Source: Megascapheus bottae (Eukaryota > Chordata > Mammalia > Rodentia > Geomyidae). From it: a stretch of 64,000 bases of DNA. The notes beneath the pieces are model-generated. The model made no database searches. It saw nothing but the letters and a program-made list of their open reading frames with translations, and was not told where the DNA came from. This document shows positions 45,576 to 57,729 of the stretch, one piece after another; positions within the stretch are counted from its first letter, which is position 1, and each line of letters opens with the position of its first letter. A program made the position numbers and the translations under genes. The stretch is taken from contig JANJXV010000006.1 of NCBI GenBank assembly GCA_024803745.1, forward strand, positions 42,443,001 to 42,507,000. Reading direction: 5' to 3'.

Positions 45576-46679
45576 GTGGACTGACTCTGTGCATAACATC
45601 CCACAACAGAGGTCATATTTTTGGAAGCGTAAGATCAGGAACTTGCACTAACACCTTTAAAATAATGCAAGTGGCTCAGTAGTTAACCCAGTTGAGGAGA
45701 TGGCAGTGGATATCAAAATTTCCAAGATGGAAGAGAAGCACCAGAGGCCAACAGCAGCTCACAGTGGTAGAGAATGGCAGGAAGTGTCCTGCAACATTTC
45801 CTGGCTCACATTGAATAAGGCTGTTCTACTCTAGCCTTAGCTCTGCCTCTGTTACCCCTAAGCACACTAGCTTTAAAACTGGTTTTCAGATTAATTTACA
45901 TCTCAGTGCTTTCTATAACTCGTTGTGCTAAATTATTAACCCCATTCTACAGATAAGGACACTGCACCTCCGAGGTTCAAGCTTAGACTTCTTTGTAAGG
46001 TACCTTTTTAAAGCCAGGGAGTTTTGTTCTGGAACATTTTGAGGAGAAACAGAAGGGGATTGGCTCATGAATATGGAGGAAGATAGACAGTGTGGGACGC
46101 TGAGAAGCCAGGGAGAGGAATCATTTCTTACCTCCTCACCTTTACCCCCAGCAGCATCATATGTTGAAAAGGGCTAATTTCAACTGGAGTAAGAAAGACT
46201 AGCCACCCCCACCACACACACTTTCCCAGGAGCAGAGAAGTCTGGTAGACCTTATAGAATTAATGAAAAGGTATTTTAATGACATGATAAGGTAAATATG
46301 AACTCCATCCATTGGACTTTCTACACTGTACCTTACCTCAGAGAAAAACCCACAGACAACACAGGCACACACACACATTTGTTTTTATTGAATCAAATTC
46401 AGTTTGGGGAGGTATATGCTTTTCAGTTAAACTAAGCCATGTCAATTCACAAGTAAAAGAAGCAGCCTACTTTCTAAAACATTTCAGCTTTTGTAAGCCT
46501 TAAGGTCCTTCTGACTCCTATAATTAAGCTTACATTATTGCTACATACCAATTTAGTGTCCAGATTGAAAAAGGGGAATAAATGTTTACCAGAAACCCAT
46601 TTACTTGTCAACTTCAGCAATAACTCTGGGATGAAGAACAATGTTTTCTGAACTGAGGGGTGTCATTTTAACACTCCGT
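45576..46679. other. Unique DNA
   Basis: No gene recognised. A MIR fragment lies at 45915. Confidence 0.5.
45915..45992 (+). mobile_element. MIR SINE fragment
   Basis: AAATTATTAACCCCATTCTA, CAGATAAGGACACTGCACCT and CCGAGGTTCAAGCTTAGA follow the MIR 3' half. Confidence 0.6.
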
Positions 46680-46718
46680 ATTGTCAATGTCTCGTCAATT
46701 GACAATCAATAAACGTCA
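46680..46718. promoter_or_regulatory. Inverted repeat / PBX-HOX-like motif cluster
   Basis: ATTGTCAA (46680-46687) and TTGACAAT (46699-46706) form an inverted repeat with an 11-bp spacer. Inside is the perfect palindrome GTCAATTGAC (46694-46703). ACAATCAATAAACG follows, resembling PBX/HOX and FOX sites. The surrounding DNA carries no recognised repeat. Confidence 0.3.
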
Positions 46719-46895
46719 ACCAATTTCTGGGATCCTATTGCCTGAACTTTGGGGAAGGTAAAAGGCCTTTTTTGTTCCTGGCAGCAGAGGATCTGGTCTG
46801 GTTTTGCATATAATCAGCAAAGCTCAAAACTGCTTCCTGATGGAAGAAAAGGGCTCAGCAGCCCTAGTAAATGATTAGAAATTGTTTTCCACTTT

Positions 46896-47171
46896 TCAAC
46901 AATGACCATGGGAGGTGAATGCAGTTGGAGAAGGCCAGGCTCTTAGCATCTCTGCAGGCCCTTGCTGTTCTTTTCTTCTTCCTGTTTCATTATTTTTATT
47001 TTCCCTGTGCTTATTGTGGGGGCTCAAAGTTATGTGGACTATCATTTCCTCCCACTGGAGGACAAGGTGTCCCCCGAAGAGAGCCTCCTCCAGCAGCGAC
47101 CTTGCCTTGCAAGCAGGAGAGATCCCATGGCTCCCGGCCTCTGATGCTGAAGAAGAGTAGCTGAAAATCAT
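46896..47171. other. GC-richer block open in several frames
   Basis: Three plus frames (81, 81 and 60 codons) and one minus frame (91 codons) are free of stops over about 200 bp. No peptide is recognisable. This openness reflects base composition and could mark a decayed or unknown exon, but there is no supporting splice structure. Confidence 0.2.
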
Positions 47172-47259
47172 GCTCAGAGTTACTCAAGTTCAGGGGGGGA
47201 ATGGTGGAGAAGGAGGGTTGGCCTTCTCCTTGAACAAGTTAGCTTTTGGGACAGTTTCT

Positions 47260-47274
47260 TTCTTTCTTTTTCTC

Positions 47275-47337
<63 letters not shown>

Positions 47338-47339
47338 TT
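47260..47339. repeat. (TTTC)n microsatellite
   Basis: About 16 uninterrupted TTTC units after a short imperfect start. Confidence 0.97.
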
Positions 47340-48200
47340 TGGTACCACTGATCACAGTGGGTTGGTATCTTAGGTGAATGCAAAAACCAAAAAGTGCAAT
47401 CAAGCCATAAGAGTAAAGATAGATTTATCTCTTGCAGCAGGTGAGGAGAGCATGGGAATTGTTTTTAAGACAGTGCCCTCCCCAATAAAGGAAGCATGAG
47501 GATTTGATTCATGGAGCCTATCCATGAATGTATAGGAAGGGAGGGATGACACATTGTTGAGTATGCTCAATTGAAGAAGTACTTTCCTTAAAGTTTAAGG
47601 TCATAGTTCAAGAAGGAAAGGGAGTGGACACATTTCTGGACATGCTCAATTTTTTTCAACAACTTTCAACTGAAACGAAAGGAAAGGACAGGCTGGAAGT
47701 CTGCTCTTTCAAGAGCTTGCCTCGCTTAATGGCTAACAGGTTGTACACCATTTTACCAAATTTTCTCCAGTTTTACTTTCCCATTAAGAACATTTCTCTC
47801 CATTTTCCAGAATCATTTGAATTGCATTTTATAAGATGTTTCTGGCCATCTCCATAGGAACTTGAGAAGAAAGGAACCGATTCACGTGCAAGCTCAAATA
47901 GCCATCTTGGAAAGGAAGTCTTAACATCCCTTTCAAAAACAATTACCAATACAATTTATAGTCCTGTTTATGACACTGGAGTGGAAAACCCATGAACATG
48001 CCCAGTAAAGTGGGGGAAGGAGGAGATTATTAAACTGGTGACTATGCTCTAATTCTGCTCCAGAATGATTAACTAATAAATCCGTCTTCCAGGGGAAAGC
48101 AAGCTTGGCAGAGATTAATTCTGAACTATTCTTATTTAGGAACATTGTTGATTTTTATTTGGGAGAATACCCGACACTGTTAAGTAGACATGTGTGGCAT

Positions 48201-48202
<2 letters not shown>
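47340..48202. other. Unique DNA, possible conserved block
   Basis: No gene or repeat recognised. Positions 48030-48130 carry homeobox-like motifs (GATTAACTAATAAATCC, GAGATTAATTCTG). Confidence 0.4.

Positions 48203-48250
<48 letters not shown>
48203..48250. repeat. (GT)n microsatellite
   Basis: Twenty-four uninterrupted GT units. Confidence 0.98.
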
Positions 48251-48252
<2 letters not shown>

Positions 48253-48435
48253 AAGGTTAGGCTAGAAGTAAGCTGTTTTATACATGGTTCTACATATACT
48301 CCATATACTTTTGATTTTGTTTTCAGTCAAAAAGCACCAGAATTAAAGAATCTCTAACGGTGTTTTTCATCAGGATAGAGAAGGAAGACAGGTGTATCGG
48401 TTAGGATCTGATTGATGGGAGATACCAGAAGCCCA

Positions 48436-50167
48436 TTTTTTAAAATTCGATTTTGTTTTATTGTAAAGGTGATGTACAGAGGGTTGCAATTATATAAGTA
48501 AGGTAATGAGTATGTTTCTTGTTGGACATTGTTAGCCCTTCCCTTGTTTTTCTCCCACTTTCTCTCTCCCTGATACCTCCCCCCAAGTTGTAAAGTTCAT
48601 TTCCAACATAGTGTCTTGTGACTATCACTGTTGTGTCGGTTCATCCTTTGTTGCTTTATTTCCCTTTCCTTCTCTAACTCAGACATACAAGACACAGGGT
48701 TCCAAATACAGTGACAACAGGGGACAACTAAAGGGGAAAAAAAGAAAGAAAAAAAAAAGAAACTTCACACAATACATTAAAAACAAGAACAAAAACAAAA
48801 GCAAACAACCCCCCTTGTTTCTATAACTTGGAGTTCATTTCGATTCCCATCATCTTATATGGTAATATGTGCTTAGCTATTGAACTATTGTGATCCTCTA
48901 CTGGGACTATCCTAGACATGTACTAATTATTACAAAGAAGTGAAGCCATGGAGCCTATCTTTCTTTGGGTCTGGCTTATTTCACTTTTCCCAAGTGTTTC
49001 CATTTCCTTATGAAAGGGGTGATGCCATTCTTTCTGTTGGAAGCATAGAATTTCATTTTCTTGATCCATTCATCTATGGAGGGGCATCTGGGTTGGTTTC
49101 ATATCTCAGTTATGGTAAACAATGCTTCAGTGAACATAGTTGTGCTGGTAGCTTTAGTGTGGCTTGTTTGTGATCATTTGGGTAAATGCCCAAGAGTGGG
49201 ATTGCTGCATCTTTTGAGGAACATCCTGTTGCTTTCTAGACTGACTGAACCAGATGTCATTCCCATCAACAGTGTAATAGTGTTCCTTTTCTGTGACATC
49301 CCCACCAGCATCTGTTATTTGTTTTCTTGAAGTAGAAGCTCAATGCAGTTTTATATTTTTTCTTGCATTTTATTGTCAAGGTAATGGATGGAGGGGTTAT
49401 AGTTACATTCCTCAGATAGTGGGTGTGTTACTTCTCGAACATTGATACCCCTTCTCATGTTTTAATTTGTATTTCTTTTATGATCAGAGATGTTGTTGAA
49501 CATTTCTTCATGTGTCTATTGGCTATTCTTATTTTCTCTCCAGGGAAGTATCTTTTTAATTCTTTAGCCCACTTATTAATGGGGTGGTTGTTTCTTTGAG
49601 GATTTGTTTGTAGGGTGGTTAGTTTTTTGAGCTCTAGAAGCTCCGAAGTTCAATGCAATCCCATTTATCCAGGCTTTCTTTGATTTGTTGTTTCTGGATC
49701 TTTATTTAGGAAGTTTTGACCTGTGCCAAGGAACCCTAGTGTTTTCCCTCTCCCTGTAAAATTTTCAGGGTATCTGCTCTTACCTCAAGGACTTTGATCC
49801 ATCTGGAGTTCATTCTGGTGCAGGGTAATATATAATGGATCTAACTTCGGTTTCCTGCACATGTGTAGCCATTCTGCCAGCACCATTTGTTGAAGAGGCA
49901 GTTTTTCTTCCATCTGATGATTTTGGCTCCCTTATCAAAGATTAGGTGGTCATAGGTCTGTTGGATCATTTCTGAATCTTCAATTCTATTCCATTGGTCC
50001 TCAGGCCTGTTCATATGCCAGTATCAAGCTGTTTTTTAAATATATAACTATGGCTTTATAATAGAGTTTGAAGTTTGGTATTGATATTACTCTGGCACTG
50101 TTTTTCCTGCTGAGGATTGTTTTTGCTATTCAGGGTCTTCTATTATTCTATATGAATGTTTGGATTG
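48436..50167 (-). mobile_element. L1 LINE, 5'-truncated, with target-site duplication
   Basis: The largest L1 in the window (about 1.73 kb, antisense). 3' UTR runs 48436-48922 with the terminal motif TAAAGGTGATGTACAGAGGG. The ORF2 stop is the reverse of CTA at 48923-48925, and broken ORF2 continues to 50167. Markers shared with the copy at 9200 are GCACCATTTGTTGAAGAGGC and ATGCCAGTATCAAGCTGTTT. A 9-bp direct repeat AGAAGCCCA flanks it (48427-48435 and 50168-50176). ORF2 is interrupted by a nested L1 tail at about 49355 and by many stops. Confidence 0.92.
49355..49462 (-). mobile_element. L1 3' tail nested inside the L1
   Basis: CATTTTATTGTCAAGGTAAT, GGATGGAGGGGTTATAGTTA, GATAGTGGGTGTGTTACTTC and GAACATTGATACCCCTTCTC are L1 3' UTR terminus in the middle of ORF2. 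The host ORF2 continues on both sides (GCATCTGTTATTTGTTTTCT before, TTGTATTTCTTTTATGATCA after), as in the uninterrupted copy at 9590-9690. GTTTTATATTT before and GTTTTAATTTG after may be its target-site duplication. Confidence 0.85.
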
Positions 50168-50176
50168 AGAAGCCCA

Positions 50177-50790
50177 ATTAAGATGAAGAAGGCTATGATG
50201 GAAATTGGGAAGTCTCCCAAAATCTGCAAGCAGAAGTGAAGCTCAAGCTCACTTGCAGTGGGTTCAGCTGCCCATTACAGAAAGCTAAGTAGAATGGGAC
50301 TGTCCCTGGCTCAGGGAAGTGTGGAGGTAAGGAGGGTTCCCAAGAAGGCCAGTGACATTAATAAGTGTTCTTGTTGCTATTTCATTTTCTGTCAAGGCTG
50401 AATGCCTCATAATGCCAGTCTCTATCCTTGGTTTTCCTGTGAGGTAGATATTTAGATGAAACTAGGAAATCTTAGCACACTGGAATAATAGTAAGAGTTT
50501 CTTCACAGTGTTTAAGAAAGCAGAATGACATCAGTTGCCAGATTTGTTCCCCCTCCTCCCGCCCTCCCCACACACAATGCAGGCTGAGCTGCTGTGCATG
50601 GGTGAGAAAGCATCTTATGAGCTGCATAATAATTAGGGAAACTATTGAGAAAATGAGACTAATGTCCTGCAAATTAAAGCCAGTTGAGATGGAAAAGGAA
50701 ATTAAATCTTCACGTAAAAAAAATGAGAGAGATTCTTGCTTAACAACATTTCCACTCGTTTTTTTTACCCAGTACACATATTCCCTTGAT
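50177..50790. other. Unique DNA
   Basis: Nothing recognised. A 101-codon minus frame here has no support. Confidence 0.5.
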
Positions 50791-50814
50791 ATCTCTCTCT
50801 CTTCCCCTCTCTCT

Positions 50815-50879
<65 letters not shown>

Positions 50880-50880
50880 C
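50791..50880. repeat. (CT)n microsatellite
   Basis: About 35 CT units, imperfect at the 5' end (CTCTTCCCCTCTCTCTCCCT). Confidence 0.97.
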
Positions 50881-51429
50881 TCCCCCAGGAGGTGGGGGTG
50901 GGGCTCCTATTCAGATATTCTGAACAGCTCTGAGGAGTGTCTTCCTAAAAATAAGGATATGGTTTCTTGGCATCTGTGATGATTCGGTGAGTTCAAACTC
51001 TGTCCACTGTGTTATTGCAATGGATCAGCTCCTTTTGTTGCATACAGCCTTCTGGATGCCCAGGGTGTCTGGTAGAGCTCTGTGTGGACAGTCATTTTAT
51101 CCAATCAGACATGCAAAGGAGGGTCAGCCAAGAGTTAGAGCATCAAATTATTTGTCTGAGAGACCTAATGAATGTGGGAGGGCTGATTGCCTTAGGAGGT
51201 CCTTTTTACTCTGTGTTGTGTAACATCGGGGGAAGCATTCTGACTTTACACAGCATTACTCCAGATCCTGAGATCTGGATGCACCTTTTGGAGCTCTTTG
51301 ATTAGGTTCACCCGAAGCGTCATAGACAGACTTAACTTGGTACTTCCTAAGCTTTAGCCATATGTGTATATTGCCCTAAATTTTGTTTTAAAAGGGTGGG
51401 CTAACATTTCTTTCTTTTTTCCATGTGTG
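50881..51429. other. Unique DNA
   Basis: Nothing recognised. Confidence 0.5.
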
Positions 51430-51605
51430 TGTGTCCCTGAGCTCTTTTTGCCTAAGGCTAGTACTCTACCACTTGAGTCAAGATTTGTGGTTTGGGGGAT
51501 GGTTCATTGGAGATCAGAGTCCCCCAAACTTTTCTGTCAGGGCTAGCCTTGAATTGCATTAGGTCTCAACCTCCTGAGTGCATCCAATTACCATGATAAG
51601 CCCCC
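51430..51605 (-). mobile_element. B1-ID composite SINE
   Basis: CCCTGAGCTCTTTTTGCCTA, AGTACTCTACCACTTGAGTC, CATTGGAGATCAGAGTCCCC and GGTCTCAACCTCCTGAGTGC are a diverged reverse composite. Confidence 0.82.
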
Positions 51606-53359
51606 AGAGCCTGGCACAAACCTGCATTTCTAAGAGATAGTTCTTGTTCCACACCTTCCAGATCTCCACAATTGGCAAACAGGAGAACAGAACCGAAGGT
51701 GCCTCTGGGTTTCGCCAACCCTAGGATCTCAATCACAGAGAATGGAACAACCATGAACAGAAGCTCTACAGTGCCCAGCATGGAGCCTTACCTTGCTGGC
51801 ATTTAGTCTGATTATCTGTTGGTGAGTATCTAAGTAACTTGAGTAAGAAAGTGATCAAGTAGAACCTGGCTTGTGAGTCCTCCCTTAGTGACACTGTGAG
51901 TAGTTAGTGTTGCCAAGGCAACCAGGCAGGCAAGATTCTACCTCTAATGTGAAGGGAGACCAAGAACCTAAGACACATGACAGGAAACCCCAATACGGAG
52001 AAAAAGGGGCCCAAAATAGAGGTGTACTGATGCAAATCAGCAACCACTGCTGTTCTGAGGCTGGAAGAATAGACTGGAAACCGCTCTGGTGACTCATCAA
52101 CCTCCACAGTTGCCAGAAATTATCTTGAGCTCTAATCAGGCAGCTCGTCACTGCCTGGCTGCTGGAAGAACTGTCCCTGCAAGCTTTATCTCAAGAGAGA
52201 TTCTGGATTGAGGAAGAAACTGGCTGGGACCCAGTGAGCAGGGCCAGAAGGCATAAAGGAGGATGTTGCACCCTGGGGAGACCTTTCTGGAAGAAGAACC
52301 AGACTAGTTATCACAGACCTCTGTTAATTCCATCCCAAATCCTATTCATGGAAAGACTGTGAGTGGTAGGGATATGGTTACCCAAAACCAGGAAGAGATC
52401 CATTTTTTTGGAACGCTTTACTGTCTGAGTGTACACATCTACTCACCATAGGGCTAGCCGCACGTGCCAGAATCCCAAGTTCTAGTCTCCACTGGAAGCA
52501 GAAGTCTTGAAAGTGTTCTCAGCAGTCAAGACCCACTGCATACACACTTGCACTTCCTGTTCTTCCTGGGCTTCTAGAATCCACACCGCTTGCCTTCTAA
52601 GGGAATCATCCTGCTGAGTACAGAAGCCAAGAGTAGATGGATCAATACGATTTGTAGTGGTGTCAGGACTTCTGAAGTTATTTGTTTCTTGAGAAAGTAT
52701 ATTCAAAAATTAAGATCCTGGCCGGGAACTACTGAGAAGAGAGTCTTCTTTGGTGTTTTGAAAGGTTTATGAGAAAGTGATCAGTCTATGTGCTCTCCTG
52801 TAGGTGCAACATTGTGTTAGGAGAAATAGCGACATCTTTATTATCTGATATGGAGTGGGAGTTGTGTATCCTGGATGATTAAATAATACAGGTTCCCATA
52901 ATAGGAACTGTAGGAAAGGGAAGATTTTTTCCCCCCTTCCCTTTGGAGAGGTCTGTAACTGACCCTATACTGAGAGCAGGCAGACTGACAAGAGAGAAAG
53001 CATACAGCCTTCTTGTGTACAGAGGTGTGTTGCAGGGTAGAAACAAGTCTCCAATGTCAATGAGATCTACAAGCTTGCATGTCCTCTTCATTAAGGAATG
53101 GAAAAGATAAATAGATGCAAGTTAGAGATTTAGTGACTTGTAGGGGATGAGTGGTCTATCAGAAGAGCACTGATAATCAGTCTGGATCTGTTGTTGACCT
53201 CCAGTCTCCCCTCTGCTGGTCCAGGTTGGCCATTAGTGGGAAGACCTGCTTTCCAGTGAGCTCCCTCTGGAAAAGCTGTCCTTAGGAAGAGAAGGGGACT
53301 TCAGGTAAAGCTCCTCCTATGGGCTGTTCTTCAAATGTCCTCAGTTCTTCCTCGTTCTG
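51606..53359. other. Unique DNA, no gene recognised
   Basis: Over 1.7 kb without an identifiable repeat or exon. Frames of 60-88 codons on both strands are unsupported. Confidence 0.5.
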
Positions 53360-53447
53360 GTCTGTTGGTAGTACTGGAGTTTGAACTCAGGGCCTCTTGC
53401 TTGTAAATTCAGGCCTTCTTCACTTGAGCTGTGTTGCCAGTCTATTG
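53360..53447 (-). mobile_element. ID-type SINE fragment
   Basis: GTACTGGAGTTTGAACTCAG, GGCCTCTTGCTTGTAAATTC and CTTCACTTGAGCTGTGTTGC match a reverse ID-like element. Confidence 0.72.
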
Positions 53448-53653
53448 TTGCTCTATTTTTCTGGATAGGCTCTTGTATTATAGTTCAGGATTAATGTCAC
53501 AGTATATCAAAGTGGCACACTTTGGGATGGCCCTTCCTGAGCACCTTCAGAAGAAATGGAAATGGCGCATTTGAATCTACAAAAGGGCTTTTATATGAAT
53601 GTTATTTGATTGCTCTCAACTAACTTGCAGATTCAAAAAAATAAAAAGCCTTA

Positions 53654-53890
53654 AGCTAGGCACGGTGGCTCATGCCTGTAAGGCTAGCTATTCAGGAGAC
53701 TGAGACCTGAGGCTCAAGGTCCAAAGCCAGCCCGGGCACCAAAGTTCGTGAGACTCTTATCTCCAATTAACCACTAAAAAAACATGGAGCTGTGGTTCAA
53801 GGGGTAGGGTGGTAGCCTTGAGCTGAAGAGCTCAGGGACAGCTGCCCAGTCCCAGAGTTCAAGATCCCCACATCACCAACAACAACAACA
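53654..53890 (+). mobile_element. B1-ID composite SINE
   Basis: AGGCACGGTGGCTCATGCCT, AAAGCCAGCCCGGGCACCAA, GAGACTCTTATCTCCAATTA and GGTAGCCTTGAGCTGAAGAG with a single (not duplicated) ID arm and an (AAC)n tail. Confidence 0.93.
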
Positions 53891-55439
53891 GAGCCTTGCA
53901 CTTGAGATTAAGCTTAAATATTGGTGACATTTGTCTTTATCATAGTGCCTGGGGCTGCTTTAGCTCCTCTGGAGTTAGAAAAGAAAGAGTCTCTCTTCTC
54001 AGCCCTTCACCCCTTATTCTGGGCAAATCCTGGGTATATACATCTGGCTTGCTTTCTTCTTACACCCCTAGCCCTTCATTCTCCAAAAGATAGAATCTGC
54101 TAGTGAGCAAGACTTGTGACTCCACACATACACCAAAACCCAAAATCAAACAAAAGAAATCTTTCTGCCAGCTGAAGACTCTGTCTTAGTTTAGTTGTTC
54201 TCATTTCCTTGTGTAAAGGTAAAGAATGGGCTCTTGGTGTGTGGGGGAGGAGGGGGATAAGAGGGGAGGTCTCCAGAAGGGAAGACAAATACCTCATTTC
54301 ACAAACTGATTATTTGTCCATAAACATTGCAGACTTGGGATTGTGTTTTATTTCTTACTTGTGGTTGTAGCTCCTAGAAGATATTAAATTATTAGAAACA
54401 GTGTTTGCCTATACTTGCCAGAATAACCCAAGAGTACTCAAGAAAAATCTGGAAAATTACCCTCTTTGTCAGAGAGCATCCTCCAGGGTTCTCATCTATG
54501 GAGAAACAAGCTTCACTGAGTGGATTATACTTGGACTTTGGGACTTCAGTAGTGGAGATTAGCCCCTGGGTGGCAGAGGCGGCTTTCAGAGAAATGTTCA
54601 GCCATCCCACTTTGCTGGAGTGTCAGACCTGTCCCTGCCCCTCTTATCCCCCCCCCACACCCATGCCCACCCCCAGCTTGATTAATCCCATCCAGCTCTG
54701 AACCACAAGGAGATCAAGGCTGCAGCTATTCTCCACCCAAGAGGTGCTGTGTGTGAGCATGAAGACGGAGCAGTGAGGACGTGCATCCATGCAGTCTTAC
54801 TTCACACCACCCATCCCCTTTGCACATCCATGGAAATCCCATGGGTCTAGGATTGGGGAGCAGGGCCCCTAACCAGTCTTCTTTGTACCTGAACACATTC
54901 TGCTTTTTTTCCCCCAACACTGCATGTCTATATTGTGATCTGGGTGGAATCTTTTCTTTCTTGAGCATTTGTTCAAAAGACTGAAACAAAGGTTAAGTCG
55001 GAAGGCTGGTGGGAGGATGAGAGGCACAGAATTTGTTGGCAGTCAGCTGTGCCTCCCTGTCTGCCATGAAACTTGCCCTTTGCCCTGAACCTCAATCTGA
55101 CCTTGGTAGAACACAGACAACTCCTTACCAGGGTCAACCAGGACAAGGGTCAGCGGAAGCACAAGCTCAGACCACCTCATGGTTGTATTGGTTTTGGCAG
55201 GATCTGATCTGTGTTATTCTGTATGAAACATTCATTTTTGTATCCAGGAGAGCAGAAATATTTTAAAAAATCAGCAATAAACAGATAAGTTGTTAGGAAC
55301 TAGACCCCATTGGCTAGCTATTTTTCTATATGAATTAACAAATTTACAAACAGATCAAGGTAGTAACATCATAGTTTCCCACCACCACTAAATTCAATAC
55401 CTAAAACAAAGAGTTTATCTTAAACCTCCCTGAATTCTC
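53891..55439. other. Unique DNA, no gene recognised
   Basis: Nothing recognised. Small C-rich run CCCCCCCC near 54648. Confidence 0.5.
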
Positions 55440-55615
55440 ATCTTCCTTCTGTCACTTACTTAAGCAAGTTACTTAACCTCTTGGCTTCAATATCTCAAGA
55501 TTTAATTGTGGACAATATCTGCTTGAAAGAGGGAGATGTGAGGATTAGAAATAATGCATGCAGGGGAGGCTCTTGATAATAGCTAATATTATAATGACTC
55601 TAGAACTCATTTCCA
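55440..55615 (-). mobile_element. MIR SINE
   Basis: AAGCAAGTTACTTAACCTCT, TGGCTTCAATATCTCAAG and GTGAGGATTAGAAATAATGC match MIR in reverse. Confidence 0.75.
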
Positions 55616-55771
55616 AGGTTAATGGAATGTCTGAAGATGAATCTAATTGTATGAAAGGCATAGAACTCTAATCTGCATGATATCAAAAATAAGGATGCAA
55701 AGTAGTGATTGGTATGTTACTGCTCCTCTGAGCTCTCAACACTATGTGTAAATAGCAATATTACATCTGTC

Positions 55772-55818
55772 ACTTTAGTTGATCCTCATATTGATCCTGA
55801 GCCATAAGGCAGGCTTTC
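55772..55818 (+). mobile_element. MIR-like fragment
   Basis: CTTTAGTTGATCCTCATATT followed by GATCCTGAGCCATAAGGCAG resembles the MIR core (ATCCTCACAACAACCCTATG type). It is short and ends at the SINE. Confidence 0.4.
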
Positions 55819-55844
55819 TTTCCTCTTTTAGCCTTTATTTTTTC

Positions 55845-56085
55845 CCCTTTGGTGCTGGTTCTGGAGCTTGAACTCTGGATCTGCGTGCTGTCCCTGAGCT
55901 CCTTTTGCTCAAGGCTAGCATTCTATCACTCTAGCCACAGCATCACTTCTGGCATTTTTCTGTGATTAATTGGAGATAAGAGTCTCATGGACTTTCCTAT
56001 CCAGTCTGGATTCAAACTGCAAGCCTCAGATCTCAGCCTCTTGAATAGCTAGGATTACAGGCACAAGCCACTGGCACCCAGCTTT
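55845..56085 (-). mobile_element. B1-ID composite SINE
   Basis: GTGCTGGTTCTGGAGCTTGA, ACTCTGGATCTGCGTGCTGT, AATTGGAGATAAGAGTCTCA, TCAGATCTCAGCCTCTTGAA and TAGCTAGGATTACAGGCACA. Both arms present. Confidence 0.93.
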
Positions 56086-57729
56086 TTGTCATCATTTTAA
56101 AACATACGATATTAAAGATTAGACAATTTGAACGGTTTACTCCCACAATTTAAAAAGAATAGAAACACCTTGCTTTTCAGAAGCTAAATTCAAAGCTTTT
56201 TCTACCTGATCATACAATAACTTGTCATTTGTTTTGAAGCTACTCAGAGAGAAGGCATACTTCATTATTCGGGGTGAGCCTAACCTTTTCTCATAATCAG
56301 TTATCAGTAAGAGAATTTATTGAGATCATACAAAAAGTCAGCAAGAGAGATGGAACTGTTTTAAAGAAGCCTATAGTTGGTCACAAATTAACATCAAGAA
56401 AAGCCCAGACTGTGCTTCTTACTAGTTATGTGATTAAGTAAATGAACTTTACCAGGGTAAAATTGCTTAATTTCCTAAGTTCTCAACTGGGAACAACAAT
56501 ATCAACTTCAGAGTATCATTATGGTAAACCAAATAACAGATGAACACCTGGCAAGTAAAAGCTCTGTAGACCTGGGCTGCCTTTACCTCATGCATTAGAA
56601 TGACAAATGAGTCCCTGGCAAAGTCTGGTAACATACACCTCAGCGTCAAGAAACCACCTCATTTCCACAAAGCAGGAACAGTGGCTACTTGGCAGGGGTA
56701 TCCTAGCATCTCTACACTTCCCTATCTTGCCTATCCTAAAGCAGAGTGATTCCTAGAAGGGACATCAAGAATGCTTTGGCCACAGTAACCAGCTGCCAGC
56801 AAGGGTGCTAACACCATCCAAAGCTGAAGTGCTTTGTTTGCTCTAAATGCTGATAACTAATAGGTATGTGATGACTGAAATTCAAGCTTAACGTGAACAC
56901 ATGCTCACCTAAGAACAAGACTGGGGCCATTAGGTCCCAGCAGGAAGGCTACTGTGGCTGTGTGAAATGATCACACAACACTGGCTTGATTTGCTGCCCA
57001 GAGCAGTGATGGGTTTGAGGCCCATTACCAAGGGTTGAAGCCTCCCTCCTCAGGCTCAATTTGTATTCCACCTGCAGATTCTTTTCATTCCAAGGAGACA
57101 AACCTTTCCCAATTGCATTCCTTTCCTCTTGGAATAGGCGGTAATCGCAGCAAGCTCTAAAATTAAACATAAAGGAATACTGTTTCCTAATCTCCTTCTA
57201 TATGACTATACTAGTATACACCCAGGGTCAACTCATTAGCAAAATTACCTTTCTCAAGTCCAGGTTATATCTGGGCCTCTCAGCTCAGCCTCATTAATTA
57301 GGTCTGTGGGTTTGGCCCTAACTTCTTGGCTTACAGAGTTCAAGTTCTCCCAATGCCCCACCCAACTCATTCTGCTGAGAAAATACCAGTTGTCTGTGCT
57401 TTGTTTTGGTCTCTCTATGTTCTAACTCGATATCTATACTTGAAGTAAGAATGGCAGTCAAATGCTGCTCAAATTCTGGAGGCCTGGATCCCAAGAAGGA
57501 CCCAGCAGGCCAAGATGATCACAGCTAGCTCTCTAGTACCTTCTCTGTGGCCTACTTCTCTATTTCAGGAACTATGGCATCAGCTCTACTGGTCTGTCCA
57601 GTGGCTCTTTCACCTCCAGAGTCAGCCTACAAATCCTCCATGGCCACTCCTCTCAAGTACTTGGTCCTATCTAAATTCTGTCCTGTATGTTCTTGAGGAG
57701 AGGGTGAATGACAATATGTTGTGGGGTTT
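56086..57729. other. Unique DNA, no gene recognised
   Basis: No gene recognised. A possible degenerate reverse MIR lies at about 56405-56530 (CTTACTAGTTATGTGATTAA, ATTGCTTAATTTCCTAAGTT). Confidence 0.45.
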
